64,000 nucleotides of DNA from Castor canadensis (lineage: Eukaryota > Chordata > Mammalia > Rodentia > Castoridae): the NCBI RefSeq assembly GCF_047511655.1, contig NC_133394.1, positions 54,220,501-54,284,500 of the forward strand. The letters run 5' to 3'. Made by a program: the position numbers and the translations under genes. Below, in pieces: positions 22,475-34,611 of this stretch (the first letter of the stretch is position 1; each line of letters begins with the position of its first letter). The notes under the pieces were generated by a model. The model ran no database searches, had not been told where the DNA came from, and saw nothing but the letters and a program-made list of their open reading frames with translations.

Positions 22475-22858
22475 TGTATTAGTTATCTGTGCATTTATGT
22501 ATTCATACATTTGTATTGCTATAACAGAATACCACAAGATGGACAGTTTGTAAAGAAGAGAGATTTATTTTTTCACAGTTCTAAAGACTGGAGTCCAGTA
22601 CCAAGGTGCTGGCATCTTGCAAGGGCTTCATGCTGTATCACTCTGTCACAGAATATGGAAGGACAAGAGAACACAAAAGAGCCAGAGGGCAAGAGGGGGT
22701 TAACACACTTTTATAACGAGGCCACTGTCACTGTAACTTTCAAGCTCAGAGTTCTCACAGCCTAATAAACTCTGATTAGGCCCCTCATCCCATCACTGTT
22801 GCATTGAGGATTAAGTTTCCAACATATGAACTTTGGGGGCCATGTTCAATCCACAGCA
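22475..22858 (-). mobile_element. MaLR LTR (MST/MLT1 type), minus strand
   Basis: 'attgctataacagaatacca', 'agagagatttattttttcac' and 'agttctaaagactggagtcc', then 'ttaagtttccaacatatgaa' and 'ctttgggggccatgttcaat', read as the reverse complement of an MST/MLT1-type LTR. The 137-codon frame at 22352-22765 overlaps it and is not a gene. Confidence 0.7.
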
Positions 22859-23040
22859 CTGTCTATTATCATATAACTTCCTTAAAATCTAGTGACTTAG
22901 AACAAATTTTTATTCTTACAGTTTCTATGGTCAACAATTCAGAATTAGCTTTCCTGGATGGTTCTGGCTCAGGATCTTTCATGCAAATACATTCCAAATG
23001 TTAGCCAGGACTGTATGTATCAGAAGGATGAATGGGGCTG
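22859..23040. mobile_element. Ancient repeat, family uncertain
   Basis: 'aaaatctagtgacttagaac' and 'ttcttacagtttctatggtc' match a common mammalian repeat pattern (aaacttagtggcttaaaacaa ... ctcacagtttctgtgggtca). A related stretch occurs at 37290-37440. I cannot name the family. Confidence 0.45.
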
Positions 23041-23384
23041 GAAGATCCATTTCTAACGTTACTTATGTGGTTTTGAAGAGGAGCACTGTTTCCCACCTCA
23101 TGGTCTGCTGCTCATCTGGCTTTCCCCAGAGTGAGTGATCCAAGGGAGAGTGTGAATAGAAAGCCAAGGTATCTTTTATTACCTAGTTGCAAGGTAGATG
23201 TACCATCACTTCTACTATATTCTATTGATGACATAAACCAAACCAGATACAATGTATGAGGGGGACTGCATAAGAGTGTGGATATTAGGAAGTGAGGAAC
23301 ATTGGACTGTCTTGCAGGTTGGCTACCACGCTTTCTCAGTGCCTTTCTCATAATCCCTCATGTCACTTACAAAAAAACCACTCT

Positions 23385-23735
23385 GCTCTGGACTGAATGA
23401 TTTACCTCCCTTTCCCAAATTCATGTGTTGAAACTATACCCAAAGTGATGGGATTTGGAGGTGGAACCTTCGGTAAGCAACTAAATCATGAGGGCGGAGC
23501 CTGCATAATAGACTAGTGTCTTTATAATAAAGGACCAGAGAGTGTGTTTCCCTCCCTTTCACCATGTGAGCATACAGCAAGAAGGCACCTAGCCAGGAAG
23601 AGGACTCTCACCAAGAACTTGGCCTTACCTTTGTCTTGAACTTCCTAGCCTCTAGAATTGTGAGACATAAATTTCTGCATTTATGCCACCTGGTCTATAA
23701 TTTTTGCTATTACAAGCCACACTAAGATGTTTTGT
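23385..23735 (+). mobile_element. MLT1/MST-type MaLR LTR, plus strand
   Basis: 'aaattcatgtgttgaaacta', 'gtgatgggatttggaggtgg', 'ttcaccatgtgagcatacag', 'gcaagaaggcacc' and 'aattgtgagacataaatttc' follow the MLT1/MST LTR order closely. Because its orientation opposes the LTR at 22.5 kb, the two are separate insertions and not the ends of one provirus. Confidence 0.8.
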
Positions 23736-24387
23736 ACAAAAGTCTTCAATAACAAGCTCTGCTTTTGGGTGGAAACTATGCGAAGACAGTGAATGATTTT
23801 CTCTTTAAAATTCTTTCAATGAGGTAGATGTACATGCATATGTGTCAATATGCAAAGATTTCCAAAATATACTATTAAGTGGAAAAAGCAGTGTACAGAC
23901 TGTTCTAAAATATGCATAAAGCTGAAAGACTAAAAAGGAAACAGTAATAATTAATAGTGATGATAAGAGAGGAGAAGGAAATGAGGAAAGACTCAAATTT
24001 TCATTTTATCATTCTCAGCACTATTTGAATTTTTGAAACACATTTCTGTTTTCTTTTAAAAGGTAACTTAATTTGGGGGAGCTGGTCAGATGGTGAGTAA
24101 TTTTTAATTGCTCTTTAATTTTCTGCTTGAAAAGTTTCAGAGTACTTTAAAAAATAACGACTTTAACAGCCATAGAAACTTTCTTCTGTTAGTAACTATT
24201 GAAGGTAGTCTTTTTAAAAGTCTAAGTCATAAGTATAAGGGATCCTGTGTTCAGTCTCTCCAGTCAGTGAGCTGTGATGTTAACCCAATTATTTTTCACA
24301 AAAGTAGAGAGGAACTCTGACTATAGGAATCCAGGCCCAATTACACAACAGCCTTCTTCAAAATTATGCTGGTTGGGAGAATATTCT
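23736..24387. other. Unique sequence, nothing recognised
   Basis: No supportable feature. Confidence 0.4.
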
Positions 24388-24472
24388 CTTTTTTGCAGTA
24401 CTGGAACTTGAACTCAGGGCCTCATGCTTGCTAAGGCAGACACACTACCCCTTGAGCCACTCCACCATCCCA
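24388..24472 (-). mobile_element. ID-like SINE with target-site duplication
   Basis: 'gtactggaacttgaactcag', 'ggcctcatgcttgctaaggc' and 'cttgagccactccaccatcc' form a compact ID-like copy on the minus strand. 'attctctt' flanks it at 24383-24390 and 24480-24487, a short likely target-site duplication. Confidence 0.8.
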
Positions 24473-24892
24473 GGAGCACATTCTCTTAATACTGTGTTAA
24501 AACTGGGAGTATACAGAATTGCCTGGTACCATGCCCCAGAATCTTGCTCTTGTCCTCTGTAACTTTTCACACTTCAAATTAATGTTACATTCTTCAACAA
24601 TACTACACCAAGACAATCTGAATTCTGATATAAAGCAATCAAAAATTGGTTCCTATTATTTTCTCAATGGAGAGTAAACAGGCAGGAGTTTTCATCCTGG
24701 AAATGACAGGCGATGTATGTAGTGAAGCAGGCAGTAAAGTAGAAGAAGGGCTATTGCATCCTTACCATCCTTAGTCCAGTCTCCCCCAGTTACAGCCAGT
24801 GAAATGAGGACCAAAAAGCTGGAAATTCAGAAATCACTGGGCCTGTCCTGAATTTCCCACTCCAGACATAGCTAAACTATTGTGAACAACTG

Positions 24893-24907
24893 CCACCAGG
24901 TGGCACC
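24893..24907 (+). promoter_or_regulatory. CTCF core motif match
   Basis: 'ccaccaggtggcacc' fits the degenerate 15-bp CTCF consensus CCASYAGRKGGCRSY at every position. It lies in non-repetitive DNA, inside an imperfect palindrome 'tgccaccaggtggca', and also contains a CAGGTG E-box. A match of this quality suggests an architectural site, but occupancy cannot be judged from sequence. Confidence 0.5.
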
Positions 24908-26432
24908 AAACTGAAATTGGGCCCACAGTGGATTTGGTTATGTGTCCAGATCTCTTGTCACCTGTATGCAGAGATCCAACAGGCAGTTTGCCTAATGTAA
25001 TTCCACATTTTAACCTTAACTTTACAAAACCACATTTATGTAGTTTATGGCAATATTTTGCTATCATAAATTGCAGATGTCTTATAACTGTATGATTTCT
25101 CATAATACTAACTTATATTAAGACCAGATAATTTATATTAGTCTATTAAAGAGTTTAAGCTCTCAACTCTGTTATAATACAAGTATAAGGAATAGAGGAT
25201 ACAGACCAAGAAGTTAACAACATTTTTCAATATCTTCTTTTAAGGAGGAAAAAAGTCAAATTTTAGAAAATAAACCTTTATGATATGCAAGCTAATTTCC
25301 TATAATTTCATTTATAAATCTAAGTATTCTAGGCAAGTTTTCAATTTTGTCAATAAGAAGGGGGCAACCCATGACTCAGTCATTGTGTCTTTTGAGCTGT
25401 TTGGGCTGTGATCATAGTGATGTTTCTATTCTGGCACAGGTAGACAGGAGCCAGACTCACTGTCACAGTCAGCACTGGCATCTAAGCATAACTAAAGTGT
25501 AAATATCAGTCAGTAAACTGGTTGATACCTATTATATAACATCATTTTCTACCCAGCTTAACATAATTTAGAGTTTCCCCTATACTCCCAGCTTACTTTT
25601 GCTTTTAGCAGAGACATAAGCATGAAATTAGATAAAAATCATATTATTATGAGAAAAGTTCAAAGCATGATGTAAGTACAGAAAAACATTGAAAGATTTT
25701 CTTTCATAAACTGCCTTACTGGCCCTAAAATTTTAAACCTCTTATTGGGCCTCTGAATACAAAGTCTATTCCTCTGAATAGCCCTCTGAGAGCAGTCATG
25801 TCTAGTCAGGGTGGGTATATATTGTTGGATTTTCATTTTTGCCTTCTAATGGTGAATACATCATGTATGGAGATAAAAGACACAGAATGCAGTGGACATG
25901 GCAAGAATAAGGCAAAATGTGGCTACAAATATCATTTCCAGCAACAGAAAGATCAATACCAATAAATTTAAATTCTGTGAAAATCCACTTCCTTTTGCTC
26001 ACTTACTTTTAACTCCTTTTTAATCAAATTAGACCAAGAGGTAAATATTAATAAAATGTGCAAATTCCTATAACAAGTTTCTTAGTTTTGTCTTCCATAG
26101 TAAAAAAATTTTTTTTGAACTGCAAAGAAGCTGATTCCTCTTCTTTTCCTGTCCCTGTGACTCTTTTGGGTAGTTATGACCTTGCATTTTTTTCATGTCA
26201 AGCTATGAATATTCCACTTTTGACCCAATTACTATTTTCATAATTACCATGAAATGTAACTATAAACTGTTATTTCCCATTTCACAACTTTTTTGTTCCC
26301 AAAGTAAAAGTAGAAAGCCTATATTTATGTGAATTCTCATATGATTTATGACTTAGAGCTGCTCTTTGGAAAAGCTTCCCAGAGATTCTTATATCTTGGA
26401 GGATGCAATACCTTTGACTATAGTTATCAGCC
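24908..26432. other. Unique sequence, nothing recognised
   Basis: Frames of up to 89 codons have no support. No repeat named. Confidence 0.4.
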
Positions 26433-26811
26433 TGTATTAGTCAGACTTTTGTCACTGCTACAAATACCTGAAACAGTTTAAAGGAGGAAAGATTTATTTT
26501 GACTTGTAGTTTCAGAGGTTTCAGTGCATCAGGGTGGGGAAGGCTAAGCACAGTAGCTTACCTCACAGGGGTCAGAAAGCAGGGAGAGAGAGAGAGAATG
26601 CCTGTGCTAGTGGGCTTCTTCCTTCCTTCTTCCCCTTTTATTCATTTGGGCCCCCAGCCTATTGGGTGGTGCTGCCCACATTTAGGGAAGGCCTTCTTCC
26701 TTACTTAAACCTCTCTGGAAACACCCTCAGAGAAACACCCAGAGGTGTGCTTTACTGATTTCCTCAGTGCTTTCAATCTATTCAAGTTGACGATATTAAC
26801 CATCCCATAGC
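26433..26811 (-). mobile_element. LTR-like repeat (MaLR/ORR1-like)
   Basis: 'tgtattagtcagacttttgt', 'aggaggaaagatttattttg', 'gtttcagaggtttcagtgca' and the right end 'tattcaagttgacgatatta' follow a rodent/mammalian LTR-like repeat read in reverse. The end 'ttaaccatcccata' is characteristic. The two overlapping frames (69 and 74 codons) are repeat-derived. Confidence 0.6.
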
Positions 26812-28869
26812 CTCACTGAAAGTTCTTTTTTAGACATAGAGAGTAAACTGTTTCTAGCTTGTTTTATCAAAGAAAATAAAAATGCTACAATTTGAAAATT
26901 AACCTGTAGACATCAATATAAATGTAAATAACAAAGAAAAAAATTTCCCCTTAACTACATTTTACATGTTTCACCTAGTGGGGTGGAGGAGGTCAGTGTT
27001 AGAGTTAAGGCTTTCACATGCCTGTTTGGAGTCTCCAGGACTGTGGGTCTGCTGACATCTGAGACAAATTGAAAAGGACGAGATGAGAGACAGCTCTGCT
27101 ATCTGCTTACAAGGGGAGAGATTTGAGAGTTCAAAAGGGAATGTGGATAGAAAGACCTCAAAGACTGGTAATGGAGAAGAGAGATTGAAAAAAAATACAT
27201 TGTGATTTTGGTGTGAAATACCATGTATCATGCTATCATATAATGTAAGTTCTCCCTTAGTGTCCTCTTCAAAATCATTAGTAAATTCACATTGCTCACC
27301 TATGCTTTTTAGAAAACAATTTCTATTGGGAAGAACTAAAGTCATACAAAATCGAGCTTTAAAGTTAGTTTACATTAAAAGTGATGAGAAAAGATTTTGG
27401 TGATGCGATTTTAATGTGGAGAATTACCTCCTTCCCTGACAACCCCACATGGATCATAATTTGTATGGATAGAGCAAAAGCTCATATTTCCTGACAATAA
27501 ATATTCATTGTGTTTTTAAAAAGAATGGCCATACTTAGAATGCACAATGCTGGGTTTGGTAAGGAGAGGATTTGAACACAGGGATATGTAAGTATAGTGC
27601 CTAAAGTACCTAAACCCCCTAAATTTGTAAATCACATAAGCCAGTGATTTTTACCTTGGTTGGTTTGGTTTGAATTTCTGTCATTTTCAGTGAAAATATC
27701 TCCTGCCTTTGATGCAGAGGGCAATTCTGGCAACTATCAGAAGGTCAATCAGAACAAGAAGAGTTATGGAATGAGAGAATGAGAACAAGAAGAAATGCAT
27801 AACAGAGGCTGTTTGCCAACCAATCTGTCTAGATCCCATCAGTATCTGAACTCAGCTTTACCCCTAGGCTGGTACCCAGAGGAAAAATTCAGGGGCTTCT
27901 CTGTGAGAAGAACATTCTGTCAGACTTCACCTGTGCCTTGAATATTGAGCTACAGACTTGGAACAGGAGGATGAGTTGAGGGGAGAAATTTCTTTGTGGC
28001 TGGAGGTGACTGGGATGAGGGCCAAGACGTGTATATTCTGCACAAAGGTAAAAAATGAACCTCTCATGTCATTCCTGGTCTGAAGGCTTGGGCCCTAATT
28101 CTGAGCTAGCTTTACTGCCTCTTATTTAGTCATACTTTAAGCAGTTTTTCCTACCTACTTATATATACTGTATATACTCCCTATTCATTACCCTAGCTGA
28201 AGCCATCTCCTCATCATTGACCCTAAAGACTAAATACTCCTTCCCATGCCTCCCTAGGAGTTGTCCACATCTATCACCTTGCCTCTCTCTCTCTTTCTGT
28301 CTCTCCAGCTATGTTTGTGACTGTAAGTTGGCCCTTTTGCTATCTGCACCCTTACACACAGGTTCTCAGTGGGTAGGCTGACACTCACAATGTTCTATCC
28401 ATCATATTTTATCAGGAGACTAACTTTGCCTGTTGATCAATGGATCTTTGATTCCATTTTACCATTGTGAGAGTTACATATGGAGGCTTGTGGGCAGTAA
28501 TAGGTAAACACTGCAGTCTAAGGGAAAGTATAAGGGCAGTAAGAAGATGCAGTTTTAAGAGCATAGGAAATCATCTATAATAGATGATTAATAATATTGA
28601 TGTTCACTTTCACTCTATTAAAAAATACTATTCTATTGTGCTTTCTTCTGTCTCTCAAAATTAGTGCAAGAGTTCTAATCATGATTCACCAGTGGTTCCA
28701 GATGAGCCACCAGGCTAGTTTCTAGTCTTTGACATCTGACGATCATAGCCTTAGTCAGAGAAGGTCAACTGACCAGAAGAATACCAGGTTAATACTAAAA
28801 TTTGTATTGACTCTCAAACTGTTTATTTTTTTTTTCATATAGTTCCCTCTAATATGGATTTCACCTCAG
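26812..28869. other. Unique sequence, no gene seen
   Basis: The 124-codon minus-strand frame at 26971-27345 has no recognisable motif, no signal peptide and no splice context, so I treat it as chance. Confidence 0.45.
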
Positions 28870-30100
28870 CCTTCCAACTATGTAGCTTTTGTCAAGGTCA
28901 CCAAATGAAGCCTACTTTTTAAAAACCAGTGGGAAATTTTCTGCCAGCTTGTTTCAGGAGAGATTGCCTGGTAGATCTCTCATCCTGGAATTATTTTCCT
29001 CACTTGGCTTCTGGATAGCACCCTTTGGTTTCCCTCCTAGGTAAGCAGATGCTTTTTTCAACTCTTTAAAAAAAAATCATTGTGACTTGTCCTCTTATGC
29101 ATTCTTTAACATTGGTGCATCCCCCATGGCCCATCTGATGATCTCTTCTACCTCTTCTGCGCTCACTGTATTGTGGCTAGCTCATGCTTCCCAGACCAGT
29201 ATCTGACCTGCACCTCTTCATGGATGGCTCTCTTTGGATGTCTAATATGCATCTTAACTGTAAGGCACCACAGACTGAACTCAAGGTCTTCTTCTTTAAG
29301 CCCCAACCCCCTCTTTGCATGGTCCTCCTCATCTCAGTGAATGACAACACAATCCATCCAGTTGGTCACATCAAACACTTCAAGATCATGCTTGAATCCT
29401 CTTTTTCTAATAACTCATAGTCCCTCCATCAGCCAGTGCTACTGGTCTGATTTCAGATGACTCTCCACGTACACTACCTTGGTCATTAGAATCTTATGTC
29501 TGAAGTATTCTCTTAAACTGGTCCCTTGCTTCTATTCCTACTCTCCAGACATTATTCTCAACATAGTATCAAGAGAGATTTTTCTGATAATAAAGTCAGA
29601 TTGCAAAATTCCCCTGTTCAAAACTATTCTGTGCCTTCCAGTGTCTCTGGAGGTAAAAGCCTTCCAAAGGCATCTGAGACCAGTGTGATCTGCCCCCCTT
29701 CTCATCCCTCTAATCTTTTCTCTTTCAGCACTCTCCTTCCCTAGGGTCTTTGCTCTTGTCCTTGCCTCTTCTGGAACACTGTTCACCAGATTTCCATACA
29801 ACTGGCTCCCTCACCTCCTCTACATCTTGATTTGAATATCTTCTCAGTAGAACTTGTGAGGTTACCAAATCTCACACCCCTGCCTCTTCTCAGCTTCATG
29901 TTTCTGCATATCATTTATCGCCATCCGACACATTCTGTGCTTCACTTGCTTGTTAATGCTTTGTCTTTTTCTAGTTAATCCTGTGCTCCACCAGGGCATG
30001 GAATTTTGACTTGTTTACTTCTGGTCCCACATAGAACAATACCCATCATATTGGAAGCATTCACCAGGCACCGATTGAGGGAATGAATGACAAAAACAAC
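28870..30100 (+). mobile_element. L2 LINE, ORF2 C-terminal region and 3' end
   Basis: About 1.2 kb is colinear with mammalian L2. 'tcaaggtcaccaaatgaagc' (28893) and the text around 28990-29110 match the RT/C-terminal coding part. The decayed frame at 29184-29420 keeps a stretch around 'NDNTIHPVGHIKHFKIMLES' that resembles the L2 RT C-terminus. The 3' end follows at about 29620-30095 ('ctgtgccttccagtgtctct', 'ctttgctcttgtccttgcct', 'tgtgctccaccagggcatgg', 'gattgagggaatgaatgac'). It is an ancient CR1-clade element with many lesions; no protein is expected. Confidence 0.85.
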
Positions 30101-30196
30101 AAAAATAAATTGATATTTCTACCTTACTACATTAGCCTTTCCTGAGCCCCAAAGAAAGAAAATTAGTTAATAACTCTACTTTCCTTAGGCAGTTTT

Positions 30197-30306
30197 TTGT
30201 TTTGTTTTGTTTTGGTTTTTGGTTTGTTTTTTTTTTTTTGGTTTTTTTGTTGGTTTTTTTTTGGTGGAGGTGCCGGGGATCGAACCTGGGGGCTCATATA
30301 TGTCTG
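30197..30306 (-). pseudogene. tRNA-Ala 3'-end retrosequence with CCA and A-tail
   Basis: On the minus strand the body reads from about 30300 to 30262: a T-arm with 'ggttcgatcccc', acceptor strand 'ggcacctcca', then CCA and a long A/C-rich tail (here poly-T with G interruptions, 30197-30261). The acceptor and T-arm fit tRNA-Ala, and the CCA points to a mature processed tRNA template. The 5' half is absent. 'taggcagtttt' flanks the insertion at 30186-30196 and 30307-30317. It differs from the ID-like SINEs of the window, whose B box is GTTCAAACC. An alternative is a 5'-truncated member of a related tRNA-Ala SINE. Confidence 0.7.
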
Positions 30307-30317
30307 TAGGCAGTTTT

Positions 30318-32020
30318 AAAGACCCAGCTTTTCCCCACTCATTTAGATGCAGTATGGGTTTTTGTACGTTTCAAAACATTTAAATATCCAAAATACAGCT
30401 AATGAAGAAAAAAACAGAGTTAAAATTTCCTAAAAATCAAATGTAATCTTTTGATTGTAAAAGATTTGTGGAGAAATCACATTTGAAAGATAGAAAAGAC
30501 AAAGCAAATGCTTAAAAATTATGAACAAGTAGATATGAACTTGTTTTTTGAAACTTGAAGCTGGATGACAAACTTTCATTCTTGTTATTGACCTACTATG
30601 AAATGTATAGATTATAGAAAAAAGAGTACTTTGGAGTCAGTAGAGACTTTACCCATAGCAATCATATGCTATTGTCATCCATGTGACAAGTACAAGAATT
30701 CTGAGATAGTTACAAAGACATTCAGCAGCTACTGACCCACTTTAGCAATGTGGAATGTTATGTCTGGCTGTTGCCCTTGTTCTGCTAAAACATTAATGAT
30801 ATATAAGCAAAGGCATTGAACAAAGGGAGACATGACATCTTTATTATATTAAAGTGAATTTAGGGAGTGTATTTTGCCCACAATTTACCTATAAATGGAT
30901 TAAGTCACCGAGACTTTTAAATAGTTTACAAACTATATCCTAGAGATTATTTTCTTTCACCAAAAGAATATTTAGGTCTATCCTTGAAACACTAGTTTGG
31001 GATAGTTTGAGAGTGATGCTGAGAATCCCAGAGACTGAGATGGTTCCATAGAGGTTTGGGCTTGCAAATGCTGAGTAAGAACACTGCAGAAAGATGTCCC
31101 CAATAAGCCAGAGGGGACATCCTCAGATATCCTTCTGCCTTATTACTGCCACAGCTATTGTGTCCCATTTCTGTATACCAAACCCAGAGGCTCCTAGGAG
31201 CTCAAAATACCCTGGGAATATTTGAAGTAGTATCCTACTTCTCCCTACTTATTTCCTTTGTTTCAACATTGGCTTATTCTCCTCTCATCGTCTCCTTCCC
31301 CTCTGGAATTATATTCTGCCAAAACCACTCTTAAATAGATACAAGTGTTTTGTAGGTACATAACTCCCTCCATAGACATATGTAAACAAGCACACATACT
31401 TAGACTCTAGTGGATTCTCATATGTGACATTTTATATTAAGGCAATGCAGAATTTTAAATTACAAAACATTTATTAATAACAAAAATTGAAGAAATGCTA
31501 CTATAGTACCAAAAACAAGTGACAGGCTACAAACAACTTTAGAATGGTATACGAAATTATTTTATGTAGTATTTGAATTTCCTTTGTCTTATAAATTTGG
31601 TTGACAAGATTTTTTCACTCCTAATTTTCCTTTGAATGCGTCTCCTGTCTCCTGGAAATTGTAGAAATTGATGTTTTATTCAGTCTACTTAAAAGTACGT
31701 TAGAAGTTTTTTAAGCATGTAATTTTTAAAAGAACGGGGGAGCATCACAAGGGAGAAGGTTTCAGGAGAGTGTTTTTTCAAGGTAGCTTTTAAGCTCAGT
31801 GAGAGTTGAACATTACTCTGTGTCATTGCTTTTGTGTGATGAGAGCCACATCCAGAATGAACATCCTTCAAAGAAAATATAGACAAATATTTTCATGTCC
31901 ATTTATCAGGCTTATTTCATATGCCAGACTTTTCTAAAATTATCTGCCTTTTAATGGCCCATATGAAGAGGTTAGAAAAGCAGTCCTATTAATAAATATC
32001 CCTTTCTTCATTTTTTCACA
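30318..32020. other. Unique sequence, nothing recognised
   Basis: AT-rich, with only short unsupported frames. Confidence 0.4.
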
Positions 32021-32023
32021 TAC

Positions 32024-32100
32024 CAGAATGGGAGCTCCACAGACTTCTTCAGTTCTCACTGCTCTAGGGCTGTCCTTGGCACATGCACTAGTTTACAAAT
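32024..32100 (+). mobile_element. Possible L2 3'-end scrap
   Basis: 'agaatgggagctccacagac' and 'ccttggcacatgcacta' distantly resemble the L2 tail (actgtgagctcc ... tggcacatagta). Weak. Confidence 0.3.
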
Positions 32101-34034
32101 AGCTGATTGTCTGTTCATTTCTGTCATCTAAATGTCTTCTGCTCTTTTGAAATCTGTCTTAATGCTATAGAGTGTTTTGTACACAGTTTAATCTTGAGAG
32201 ACTTAAAAAATCTTTTTTTAGAGAAAGTATAATGAAATAGTTATCAAAATTCTTTTTGTCTTTGCAAAGGGTTAAATGCAGAGGTTTAAGTAAAGTGCTT
32301 CATCCAGAAAGTGCCACTATGATGTGGATGAAACAAAATGAAAGCAATCTTCATATGATGAGAAAATTTAGCCCTAGAGAAATCTTATAAACTCTTACAA
32401 GTTAAGTCTTTAAGCTATGAGTCATGACCCATGATTAGTGAAGTATTCCTTTCCAGCTTTCAGTAATCATGAAGGTAGTTTTTATAAAAGTAGTTTTTAT
32501 CCTACCCATAGTGATAGCTAGAAAAGATAAACTCCTACACAGAGTGATGGTAGGAGTGTGGAGGTGGAGGTTACGATCTGTGTGGGAAGCTGTAGGTTGT
32601 TGGGGACCCTTTCTAGTCCAAGTTGGGCTCCTACTCCAGCTACTTTTTAGTTGCTCTGTTCTCTCCTTTCTCATATCTAACACACCCTTTCAAAAGCCAG
32701 CTTAAAGTTCTTATCGCAACACTGGAGTTTGTATCAAATTGCCTCAGCACAAAGAATAAATTATTATGATCCATTCCCACACACATTTTACTATTTAGAC
32801 TGTGTGTGTCTATAAATATCTTATTGAGTTTTTCCACTTTAAAAAAAAAAAGATGCTATGCCATTCAATTTATCAAATTAGGCATTTCATTTAAAATTCT
32901 CCAAAGCCTTGGGTCATACTACTCAGAGCTTTTGCCAAGGAAATAATCTCTATCTTTGCATCATTCAGTTTAAGATTATGGCTCAAAATTACCTCAAGGA
33001 GAATACACTTCCCCACAGATGCACTTCCCAGATAGGAATTGCTATTTTAAATTTCTCCTTTTGAAAATGAACAGATTAATTCTTGAATCTTTACCAAAAT
33101 TTTTTAATTAGTTTTTCTTATATTAAATATCAAATAATTTCAAACTTTCAGCATATAATATAGATTTTGTGTAAATATGTTCATATGTATAAAGATCTAT
33201 GCCTTTTTCTTTCTCTCTATATATTTATAAACACATACATATTCATGTAGAAATGTTAATGAAATGAAAACTAAAACAGAAATCACAGTAGTACATTATA
33301 TTTTCACAACTCCTCTCAGTAACTTTTTCTATTTTACCAACTCCTCTTAGTGCACAGTGCTAGTCTGGAAATTTGATAAATGAAGGTGACCCCAAGCCCC
33401 CAAGCAACCGTAGCTTCCCTAAGGAGTACTGACTTGATGGTAAGGCCATTTCACCAACCCATTTGTTTCTCATTTGTATAGAGTAACTAAATGAAGTGTA
33501 ATGCTTATTTCACTGGTCTCAATGGCCTCTCACCACCATCTGATGAGGGACTCCATTTTATCCACAGTTTTAGCACAAGCCTCTTTAGCCTCGTTTCCAG
33601 AAATGAGCTCCTCTCAAAACATCACCCGTTATTTCTCAGAACCCCCGAGAACCATACCACATATTCTCCAGGACAAAGGCTTCAGATTTTCAGAGGCCAG
33701 CAGGCTTATCCTGCAGTTGCTCAGCTCCTGTGGCTGAGCTGACTTTTATGGATTTGTGGTCCTCTGAGAACATCAGCCCTCCAGATGCTAGTGCTCATTC
33801 CGTGGGTTTTAGGAAAGGTGGCTGCTTTCTCTAATTCCTGTAGTACAGCAGGCTACAGTTTTCATCAAGAATTTCCTGAAGAGTTGAAGATCACAGAAAC
33901 ATAACTTGATTGCTAAGTCGAGATCCTGAAATAACCTTGATATCCTTGGGTGGCCTGTGGTTAATGCTAGCTCAGCTCCAGCCACACACATATTCTTAGG
34001 AAACTTTAGCCCTGTGCTCCTTGAGGTCCAAGCT
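32101..34034. other. Unique sequence, no gene seen
   Basis: Overlapping frames at 33491-33742 (83 and 78 codons) and others lack support. No repeat named. Confidence 0.4.
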
Positions 34035-34240
34035 CTTTCTGTTTGCCTAATGGCTGACAGAATGCCTGATATGTTCTCAGTACTTTATGTACATCTTCTT
34101 TAGTCCTCCCAAGGACCTTGTAATAATGATAAGGTTAACAACACCTACAATCATCTTTACAGAAGAGGAAAAAGAAGCCCAAATCAGTTACAAGTTATTG
34201 TGAACCAAATCAGAAAGCTAGGGTTTGAAAACCAGAAGTG
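34035..34240 (-). mobile_element. MIR-like ancient SINE
   Basis: 'tttagtcctcccaaggacct', 'catctttacagaagaggaaa' and 'aatcagaaagctagggtttg' are in the order of a reverse-complement MIR (cattttacagatgaggaaac ... ggattcgaacc). Confidence 0.6.
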
Positions 34241-34611
34241 TCTTACTCCCTCCCTCATCTGTGGCATCAGAAGAAACTAACTCTGATAGTGCTCAGAACA
34301 TTAACCTCAAATACATGGTTTGGTGAAAGACTCATAGATTCTTGAGTGATGAAGAAAAGGGCATACTTGGCAGTGAGGAAGGAGCCAGTCAAGGGAGGGT
34401 AGTAATCTGTGTTCTGGGTAGGCTAGGAGGAACAGCTAGCTCTGAAGTAGAAGAAGATTCTCCTTGTGGGAAATCTGAAGGATCTGTTCTGGCCTCTGAT
34501 CTCTAGCATAGTGAAAGCCTGTGGGCTGATTCCAGAGGAAGAGATGTCCTTCTAGCTACCTCACCTCGTGACAGGAATTCCAGTTGATCCTGATATTGTA
34601 CTTTCAATGTC

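Noticed and set aside
22352-22765. 137-codon plus-strand frame
   Set aside because: Most of it is antisense MaLR LTR.
26971-27345. 124-codon minus-strand frame
   Set aside because: No recognisable motif or context and low-complexity stretches; treated as chance.
29184-29420. 78-codon plus-strand frame with an RT-like stretch
   Set aside because: It is a decayed piece of L2 ORF2, not a cellular gene.
29985-30000. Second CTCF-like site 'ccaccagggcatgg'
   Set aside because: The GGC of the core is missing at the required position, and it sits in L2 sequence.
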